Below, in pieces: positions 16,562-24,771 of a stretch of 24,771 nucleotides of DNA. Source of the stretch: Saccoglossus kowalevskii (lineage: Eukaryota > Hemichordata > Enteropneusta > Harrimaniidae); NCBI RefSeq assembly GCF_000003605.2, contig NW_003120929.1, positions 267,928 through 292,698 of the forward strand. The letters run 5' to 3'. The translations under genes and the position numbers were made by a program. Each line of letters opens with the position of its first letter. Positions within the stretch are counted from its first letter, which is position 1. The notes below the pieces were generated by a model that did not search any database, was not told where the DNA came from, and saw nothing but the letters and a program-made list of their open reading frames with translations.

Positions 16562-18509
16562 TTACAACGCTATCCTACCCAGAGGACATGCGCTTAATGG
16601 GTTTGAGATGGTCCTTAATGAGACGCGAGTGTAATCGATCCTTTTTGCCACATATAATAACATCAATTCGGTCTGACAATTACTCCACAAGACAAGAAAA
16701 TCAGCACATACCACAGGGAGTTGTGTACATTAAATCGTTTTGGATGGCTTAAGTTAAAATCTGAAACTTGCACCAGTGCTAGTAAGATAACCCCTTCTGG
16801 TTTTTATTCATTGTTTGTTTTTCATCAACACATTATGTCCATTATTTCTGTAGATAAATGCAGAGCGCATTACAAATTTCATGTGAACAACGCTGTATTT
16901 TACACGTGTCTTTACATCGCAAGAGCCCTATATCGAATAGGATGCGTCGCAACGACTACGGGGCTTTAACTGTAATAACATTACCGCTGCATGACATAGG
17001 AAAACTGCTATAACATGTGAATTTATGATTTAACAATCTGTGATAAATAAATCGACCCCTCCCAATATGGCTAATTGTTAGAATAGATTTTCACATTGTT
17101 AAGTGAATCATGGTTCATACATTTGTTCTATCACGGTCTTTCACAAAGTAACACATGTCTAGAGGTGATAACTTTAACAGAGGTGATTCATATAATATAT
17201 TGATTGGTGGTACATATTTGGACAATTATTATCATTTTAATTTAGATTATGCGTATTTTATTTAGTTCGATAAATAAATACCAATATCAACTAAGATAGT
17301 CTCGATTAAATAGAACATTTTGTAACACGATTGGTCTATCAACATACATCACATAAACGTGAACTGTAACGTGTTGTTGGACTTTATAGCATGCTGGCTA
17401 AATCAACGCACATCTAAACAGACAGATTGCTTAGGGCGATGATGTAGTATATTGGTTTGACATTATAATGCATATTCTATGTAGGTGGCTACATAAATAG
17501 CCTCAAAGCTCATTTAACGTAAATAATAGTCAGTCAAATAAATTGCGAATAATGACCGATGTAGAGAACATATTTTATTCTGAATAAACATACATCTCAT
17601 CAATGTTCTTGACCTGAAAAAAGCCTTGTTACTTCCTAGTTTGTGATTTACTTCAATTAATCGTGTTAATATACATGTAATTTATCTCACTCTTTTAGAA
17701 AAGCCGAAACGTGCAATCCAATGTGTTATTGGCCGTTATGATTGCTAGTATACGCACAATGTATTATATTACCTGGATCACGGTAACGAGACCATTATCA
17801 CTGTAACTAGTCGTCGCGAAACCGCTTTGACAATTGAGCAATTATAAAAGGGTTTCTTCGCCATGATACTTTTTCTGACGACGATAATTCTTCGTACTGG
17901 ATAACGATTCTAGCCATTTATTGAACTCATTACGTTTGTCTGCGTTTTGCTGCAGTAAATTTCTCATCCAGTGATTCGGATATCATTGTCACCTTAGAAA
18001 CCTGAATTGTGTCAAAGTAGAAATAGTAAATCCGGCTCTGCTCTACATTATATAGGACCAGGGACGAGCAACAGCACCTATGTCGTTTGTACCAGTATGT
18101 ATTAATAAAATCTTAATTACAAATTAAAACTGGCTTACTCAGTATATTTATAATGACTTGAGACTTACTGATTGTAACAACAATATAATAGCTTTATTGG
18201 CTGCTCAATTCAATAAATAATTGGTCAAAACTATCAAAACAAATTTGCAAGAAACTCGTTTTGAAAAAAATCACTTGGGACAAAAAACGTTTAATGCAAA
18301 CGTCATTTCGTCAATCGTCTAAATCATTTAAATCAGACTACACAAATATGTAAAAATGTCTGAATACATACTCATATATGTAAATAGTAAGTGAGTAAGT
18401 AGATTGTTTGTAATTTGTTGATGATGATTAATCTTTAATAATCATACGTTTTATAATTCATTTCTAGGTGGCGCGTCCTCAGGAAACTATTATATAGTCA
18501 TGGATGGTA
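16562..18509. other. Intron-like or intergenic AT-rich DNA, no gene seen
   Basis: No coding or mobile-element signature was recognised on either strand. The 16721-16969 plus-strand open frame has no protein-like pattern. Confidence 0.5.
17843..17850 (+). promoter_or_regulatory. TATA-box-like motif
   Basis: TATAAAAG in CAATTATAAAAGGGTTT, an excellent TATA match. CAATT stands close upstream. No coding region downstream supports promoter use. Confidence 0.2.
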
Positions 18510-18695
18510 CTATGGCATAAGGATTACATAAATTACTACAAAAAATAAATAACTGCATTCGACCTTAGCAGAGTGTAAAGTTGCATGTATAGGACTGGCA
18601 TTAGTAGTTGCGACTAAGCATAATACAGTTGTCAGTAGAAGCAGACAATTGCTCAGATTGGTATTATAGAAGACTATAAAACACCCAACATTCAT
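18510..18695 (-). CDS. Small ORF with signal-peptide-like start
   Basis: An ATG at 18693-18695 opens a 61-codon frame. Residues ~14-34 contain N-C-L-L-L-L-T-T-V-L-C-L-V-A-T-T-N-A-S-P: a hydrophobic core followed by T-N-A, a plausible signal-peptidase site before Ser-Pro. A possible donor AAG|GTCGAA follows ~10 residues later; without splicing the frame becomes hydrophobic again and stops. It could be a first coding exon of a secreted protein. It may equally be chance, since a hydrophobic core arises easily in AT-rich DNA. No family is recognised. Confidence 0.2.
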   Translation of the reverse strand: MNVGCFIVFYNTNLSNCLLLLTTVLCLVATTNASPIHATLHSAKVECSYLFFVVIYVILMP

Positions 18696-20319
18696 CCTAC
18701 CTGCTTGGTAAATATAAAAGTATTCTCACTTGTGATTTTGAAGATATCTGAGATGGGCACGATAAATTGCAGACATTGTTAATGAATTGAATTTGACACT
18801 CGAGTCTTAATTGGCATAACCCCCAGCAATCTACTATTGCGCTGATACTACATAGCATGTTATTGTTACTCTCGTACTATATAATTGGCATTTATAGAAA
18901 CACCCTGACACGATTGTATTGCAGACTGTCAATGCAAAATGCATGCTTTGAATCATATGCATGTATGTATGTAACATCGTGAAAACCGTCATTTCGTTAC
19001 ACTCCAAAACTGTTGCCTACTATTCTCGACATTCTTTATATAATCCACTGTGAAAAAATCTATTTTAAGTTACAAAATTAAAGTACAATATTTGTGTAAT
19101 TTCTTTCTTTTATTCGTTATTCAATTATACAACTACATAATCCCTGTTACATTTCTTTAAACATTTTCGTAATATAATTATTGTTGTAAATGCACATACT
19201 TTTCAGATTTGGCGACATGAGGTAAACCGACGGTTGAAATTCATCATACACACGAACCATATAAAACGCGGTTATAGGGTATCTAGAGAGCCTTACTCGG
19301 AAACACATTAGAATAACGAACCGATCAATATACTTTTCAAAACATTAGCTACAATATTTTAGTAACACGACTACCCAGAAGAAACTAACGCTTCAACAAG
19401 CAGGATTGTTAGACCGAATACAAGTTACTTGCTGTGTTTGATATTCCGCCTCAAATGACCGAAAACGTTTAGAAAGTTGGTATTTTACAATCTTAAGAGA
19501 CCACATGCCACGCGGAGTTATTGTTGCTAGGCTACCGGTGTATTTCATTTAGACGACATCAGTATGTTATGTCAGAAATGAAGCGTATTATAGCACATCC
19601 TACTTCTACATCGAAATAATAGAAAAATACTTTTCCGTGGCAATTTTTGTGAGATACGATGGCATTAAACAAAAGGCAAGTAACGACATTCCTTCTCGTA
19701 CTCATATTCTTAGTTAAATACCAAAGTGGAGGAACGCATTAGTCGCAGGTATGCACTATATTAGGTCGATTTAATTGATGAGTCTCGTTCTGGTAGTCTG
19801 TATATGCATTGAATAAGTGAATCAATCAAAAATGGTGTCTACATTTCGTGAAAGAGTCGTCATGGACTAGTAGTCACTGGGACTCAATGACGCCGAGTTT
19901 ATACCGGTAACTGTTAAATTCGTCTACATGGTCTACATGTTAGAACGATAATATACTAATGCCTTCTCATAAAATGCTAAGACGCCAAAGTTACAATGTG
20001 TATGTGTTCAATGCTACAACACAATTTCAAAGATAGACGTATGAGACTCAGATAGTCAGTTTCCTGGATTAAAGATTAAATTATAGAATTTAGTATGACA
20101 ATGTACGTCAGTTGATTGAAGACATAATCCTTCAAAGCAGTTTATACTCTTTTCAATAACTTATGATGCTGGTCGACGACGAACAGATTTAAGTCAGTAT
20201 TTTGTTGCAATTTCACAAGTCAAACAGAATATGTTTGTTGTTATTTGTTTGGGCTGTACACTGGTTAGAAAAATACAACTCACTGTCATTCGTCTGAAAT
20301 GTGTATGAAGAGTCTCGAA

Positions 20320-20329
20320 GCGCATGCGC
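20320..20329. promoter_or_regulatory. NRF1-type palindrome GCGCATGCGC
   Basis: Perfect palindrome matching the NRF1 consensus, standing out in an AT-rich setting where multiple CpG are rare. NRF1 sites are usually near transcription starts; no gene start was identified next to it. Confidence 0.35.
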
Positions 20330-21400
20330 GGGATAATTATCGAAGCCATAGCTCTGTACAGTTTGAAAGCGTTACATAGCGTTCTCAACAGACACGTATT
20401 GTCATAGAGAATTTAACAAGGTAAGGTAAGAGCGGTTTACTTTATACATTATATACATATATTATAATGTTATTTTGAAAACACAACATATTTGCCCAAA
20501 ACGCGTATTTTAATAATCATTCATGGTAATAAACTCCTACAAGTATCATCGTACACTAAAATTCGCTGTGGTAAATTTCACGTACAAGTACACCCTTGCA
20601 ACGTATTCATTTTGACTATAGCTGGTTGTCACTACTAAAAAAGAAACAAACAAAAAATACCCCAAATTCTCAATATTAGCGTGAGTGTGTGAACAAATAT
20701 TTGACTCATCGAAGGTAGCTTTGCAAAGAATCGATTCCTGTAATGTTCAGAAACTAAATATAAAACCCGTGACAACACTTTACATTCATATTCTACGTGC
20801 ATAGCAATGACTTGCCACAGAAATACAGATAATACATCTGTACAATATAATTGATTGTGGGCAGATGATAGACGGAACGTGCTTCCTTATCAGCAATGAT
20901 ACGGTTCGACTCTCAACACAGACAGTTAGTATGGTCTCTATTGATGGATTAGACGCCGAAACATATTGTTCATTCAACTATGATACACACTATCATAAGT
21001 ATGGCAGAATTATTATCACTGTAATTAATCGTGCCATTTAACCCGTCATTAATAAAATATTCGTCAAATAAATATTAAATACTAAGAGTTAAAAAGTATC
21101 GTCATTAGTCTCAAGCTTGGCCATACAGTATATGGTAATCACAAGAAGGTCGCTGTCAGTCAATAATACAGATATTAAATTTTGTATTTGGATTGTTATT
21201 ATAATAGTATAATATACCAGCAATACTACTCAGTTATTACAATTTCGGTGATGTTTGCCAGCTGTTAAAACTGAATACATAAATAAGAATTCAAAGCTGA
21301 GGCTTGCTCGTACTCGAATTTCTTTTAAAAATTGTATTTTTCGCACATTGTATACGGAGCATGAAACCCGGTTCGAACACGGCGCAGTGCGATTACGGCG

Positions 21401-21428
21401 TTTTGATTAACTAATTAAAATGTTAATG
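21401..21428. promoter_or_regulatory. Cluster of homeodomain-type TAAT sites
   Basis: TTTTGATTAACTAATTAAAA followed by TGTTAATG gives overlapping ATTAA/TAATTA/TTAAT cores beside a CpG-containing segment (GATTACGGCG). It could be an enhancer fragment; AT-rich background makes chance clusters common. Confidence 0.2.
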
Positions 21429-22195
21429 GCCTTGAACGCATTTCCGTCGTCGTAAATGCTTCTAAATATATATTAACTAAACCAAGGATTGTATAGTAGC
21501 ATATAATCGCATGTTCTCAAGATGTTGGATACATTTTTGAAATGTTCATCACGCGCCAAAATGCTCAATAGTTCCAATTATGTGTCTAGATGTTATTTTG
21601 AATTCATTCCAAAAAAAATGATGGTTGACTATAGTGGCAAGTAGATCAACTAGGACAATAAAGACTTTAGAACCGCTACGGCTACGATCACTCTAATTTG
21701 TCTGCAAAACATGTATTCAAAGCGTTGATATAAATCTTAATCTTTGTGTGGCAATAATTATTCGCTCGTATTTTCACAGTTCAATGGTTATTCCATTGCA
21801 TGGTGTATAAATATCAACGCGAGTGCAATCGTATATTTGTTCTAAGTAATACGCATGCAATATATCAACTATTGACAACATTATATTTACTGCGTTGAAT
21901 TCTGCTAGAAATTTTACTCAAAGCCGTACATAATATATAGTCTTCGATGGAAACTGACAAATAGCATTGACCTTAGGACAATGTTAGATGTGTTATTCAA
22001 GATATACTGCGTATCTCCTTTTTCATTACAATACTTCTTTCAATAGTACCTCAGGACCATTATTCCAGTGTCCATGGCGACGAAATAAAATTAACTCCTG
22101 CACTGGTTGTTTTTGATCTTCTCCTCCATCTGGGAAATGTTCACGTTTTCATATTTTCTCAGTAACTGCTTCCGTTGAAATCATTACGAGTCCTT

Positions 22196-22357
22196 TCATG
22201 CACAGAAAAATAACTTAATCAACTTATCCAAATCGTGTTCAATACCTAATTGTCTCTTCGGGAAATCTTCTGCAAAGTCCTGATTGAGTACACTGGCAAT
22301 TAAATCCGACAAATTGCGGCTGATATTGTGCGAGATAAATTCGCAATATTCGCGGTT
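22196..22357 (-). other. Short protein-like open frame, possible exon
   Basis: 54-codon frame on the minus strand without a Met start: C-E-F-I-S-H-N-I-S-R-N-L-S-D-L-I-A-S-V-L-N and then D-F-P-K-R-Q-L-G-I-E-H-D-L-D. The amphipathic, charged composition is unlike neighbouring random frames. A donor-like TTAG|GTATTG lies inside. It weakly recalls the Cys plus helix region of the N-terminal BPI barrel, but I do not assign it. No convincing acceptor was found. Confidence 0.15.
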
Positions 22358-24039
22358 TTAAGAATTCGTTGATGAACGCAGTATTGTTTCCTGGTGGGCA
22401 CACGTTCCAATTTAAGTCTATTTGACTTCACACAAAATTGTCAAACGATTTGATTCAAATAATACATACCTCAACATTTCTATCCACCAAAGACATTCAG
22501 TTCATCCACTTTCTACAAAAATACTTAGGACATTTTTACCTTGATCATGTGACTCACTAAAGCATTATACTCCACAAATTATATTAATGTTCAGTTCATA
22601 GTTTAGTTTGAAGATGGTGTTAAATGCCTCATATTGTCGCAACTATTTTTGAAATGTCACATTTTCATTATCTGTGTTAGGATTACATTTTCTTATCGTT
22701 ATCTCATATATGATGGAAGTTAATCTTATTGTGCCATAAACGGCCAAGTAATAAAACTTGTCTTTGCAAGCAGATTTAACTTTTGACACCATGTCGAAAT
22801 ACCACAAAATATTCTAATATCACTATATATTGCTAGTTTTACACTTTTTTGACTTATTATTAGTAATTATTTCAATTTGAATGTTTCTGGAATATACATA
22901 TAGCGATATATACCATTGTTTGCGCAAGAAGCACGGGTTGAATCACAATAGGGTAATATGGTGGTAGTCGGTGTTCATGAACATCAATCTTATATGTAAA
23001 TAAGCCAGGGAACTTTACGATTTCTTGAATTTAAACTCAATTACTATCAGTGTGTTGGTATTTAGCCTTATAGAAATTTGCGAAAGAAACAAATTAGTAG
23101 TAGGAACACTCATATATTCATGTTGGCCTATTGACGCATCACGCGTAAGTGAAATAAATTCAGACAGCCGTTGAATTAACGCGCTAGACTCCTAAATAAG
23201 GCATTATGTACATAAATCGACACATTTTTAACATGTTTTACGAGATTTAGATAATTAAGATCCTTTCGACACCCCATTATATTTGCCAAATACTCGTATA
23301 TTTAAGTATATTTAAATATATATCTGTGACAGTGAACATCTTTAATAATATCAGGCTCGTGTTATATATGGTTTACTATTATACATAATATATTACGATT
23401 ACTCAATCTGAAGATGAATTGTTGCGTGTATATTTGTGTTGAACAACGTCAGTGAGAAGTTTTCAACTCTAATTGTGTCTTTTAATTTGCATGTAATATT
23501 GGTATGTGCAGAGGTATTTTTAAATTGCCTAATATCTACAATGGTAAAGGATCATTGTTGCAAATATTTGACATTGTCTAGTATGTTTAATGATTTGTTT
23601 GACATATATAGTTGAGTTTAGTGCAAGAATGTATCATTCTGTTTTGCATATGTTTTCACGGATAATACACGCATGAATGAATGATGAATGATTATACATG
23701 GAACGTGCGATTGTGTTTGGTGTACAGTAGAATCTGATCCTGTGTTTGACGACTCGTCAAATATGATCACTACGTATGTTAACAGCTCGAACACGATTTA
23801 TTTCACTGTTGTTCTTTCTTACAAATGCGTATGACTATTGATCGACAACTGCATATTTTGTGTTCTAGCTAATCTTCCACGGTCGACTGAGAACAAGCAA
23901 CCCAACATTAATCACAAAAAATTGCAGATGTTGAACAGAGCAAACTATCGCGTCGCATTTGAAAGTGTTATAGTGTTATAATTTTGTATCGACTTTCACT
24001 CAGACATTCCATTTATCGCGAAGGTATGTCTAAGTTTTT
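22358..24039. other. AT-rich non-coding stretch, no gene seen
   Basis: Nothing recognisable on either strand apart from short ATGA/ATAT-type simple tracts (for example GAATGAATGATGAATG at about 23675-23690). Confidence 0.5.
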
Positions 24040-24393
24040 TTAGACTATTTTACCACCACACAATTGCATCATGGCTAAATCTAAATTCAGCGTATGTACT
24101 ATTGCGGTTAGTCCATCAACTACGAAGTGTTCCATGAACCTCGGACACAAAGCGCGTGTATTTGAGTATTGTTCACAAAACGTTATATACCGGTAAACCA
24201 CATGACTGTATCGGTGTTGTAAAATAAATGGGCAAACTAGGTCAGTGTCGTAAATCACGCCATACCTGCTGGTTACCACAAAATAAAAATATCCATGGTA
24301 CTGAAGCAAATTTACACCAGTATACGTAATTCTCGGAGACACAGTCGTGTTGGGATTAGTTTCCCTGTGGAAGTACCTCTGATTTTGAACTGG
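24040..24393 (-). CDS. Candidate exon, faintly von Willebrand D-like
   Basis: An open frame of ~117 codons ends at 24040-24042. At its 5' side a stop (24394-24396) overlaps a plausible acceptor (TTCAATTATAG|CCAG). Composition is protein-like: R-Y-F-H-R-E-T-N-P-N-T-T near the start, then G-Y-F-Y-F-V-V-T-S-R-Y-G-V-I-Y-D, then H-R-Y-S-H-V-V and F-C-E-Q-Y-S-N-T. The alternation of a hydrophobic strand, T-x-x-Y-G-V-x-x-D, Y-x-x-x-V and C-x-x-Y-x-N echoes vWD domains of secreted matrix proteins. The usual G-L-C-G core is absent. The last ~35 residues may be read-through into an intron. Low certainty; it may be a chance open frame. Confidence 0.2.
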   Translation of the reverse strand, partial: PVQNQRYFHRETNPNTTVSPRITYTGVNLLQYHGYFYFVVTSRYGVIYDTDLVCPFILQHRYSHVVYRYITFCEQYSNTRALCPRFMEHFVVDGLTAIVHTLNLDLAMMQLCGGKIV

Positions 24394-24771
24394 CTATAAT
24401 TGAATAAGATGTCATACCTGAAGCAGGTAAAATAGAAGTGTTGATATGGATGCGAGCAAGCAGATTACTCATGTCCACGATCTGAATCAAATGCATATTT
24501 GTTAATTTTGGTGATATTTACACGGACATGATTGTTCAAATCACATCTTCTACATACACGACTCGTGTATAAACGTAGCCGATTGAACTCAAGTTGAAAT
24601 AAATAATACAGAAATTAGGAATGAGAACACGTATGATATATAATCTGGTTAATTGCCCTCAAATTAGCAAAATTAATTATTACTATATTGTGTAGTGAAC
24701 TCGATTACCATTGATTTTCATCATTGTTTTAAGACACTCATTATTAAGGGGTGGTGGTCGTCGCGCCACGC
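24394..24771. other. Right edge of window, no gene seen
   Basis: AT-rich, with a GC-rich last ~25 bp (GGGGTGGTGGTCGTCGCGCC) cut by the window end. Confidence 0.5.

Larger units (their letters stand above)
18696..22195. other. Long AT-rich stretch without recognised genes
   Basis: Open frames at 20194-20388 and 20786-20977 show no protein-like pattern. Isolated motifs are listed separately. No transposon ends were recognised; the region could be intronic or intergenic. Confidence 0.5.

Noticed and set aside
21365-21385. GGTTCGAA, resembling a tRNA B box
   Set aside because: The flanking bases do not form a T-arm stem, and no acceptor stem or A box is present.

Overview
The window looks like AT-rich, repeat-laden DNA from an invertebrate animal. 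Every recognisable retroelement is of a metazoan type (BEL/Pao, CR1/Jockey-like LINE, RTE-like LINE, TA-flanked MITE). The one long gene remnant belongs to a protein family I recognise as multi-copy in marine invertebrates. Lophotrochozoan or invertebrate deuterostome is plausible, but the sequence alone does not decide it. I see no intact full-length gene, no rRNA or tRNA, no CRISPR array and no bacterial-type signals.

Layout. 1-0.53 kb: C-terminal tail of a BEL/Pao polyprotein (minus strand). 0.93-3.41 kb: two direct copies of a ~1-kb repeat, with a ~320-bp core that looks identical, then a (TAAAA)n tract. 3.55-6.08 kb: no gene seen. 6.08-6.57 kb: dispersed repeat copy A followed by a 172-bp TA-flanked MITE. 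7.32-11.18 kb: a decayed minus-strand gene. It has an N-terminal Cys/His region, a middle domain, a FEN1/XPG-like PIN nuclease domain with all the expected acidic motifs, and a CXC-type cysteine-rich tail. It is split by a 946-bp element (9334-10279) with ~180-200-bp near-identical inverted arms and a perfect 8-bp target duplication. The inside of that element looks like a CpG-richer promoter plus a first exon with a splice donor. 11.46-11.84 kb: repeat copy B, inverted relative to copy A. 11.88-14.77 kb: a degraded two-ORF CR1/Jockey-type LINE (minus). 14.78-15.96 kb: the 3' half of an RTE-type LINE (minus), whose (GAT)n tail directly abuts ORF1 of the first LINE.

16-24.8 kb is mostly non-coding AT-rich DNA. 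The best exon candidate is at 16229-16541 (minus); it resembles the C-terminal end of BPI/LBP-family lipid-binding proteins. Weaker minus-strand exon candidates lie at 18.5-18.7 kb (signal-peptide-like), 22.2-22.36 kb and 24.04-24.39 kb. They could be exons of one or more minus-strand genes with long introns, but this is not shown.

The most interesting items are the FEN1-like nuclease plus CXC-tail gene family, with an insertion whose empty site can be read exactly, and the promoter/first-exon/splice-donor module carried between the arms of that insertion. All domain calls were made by eye from translated sequence; no database search was run.
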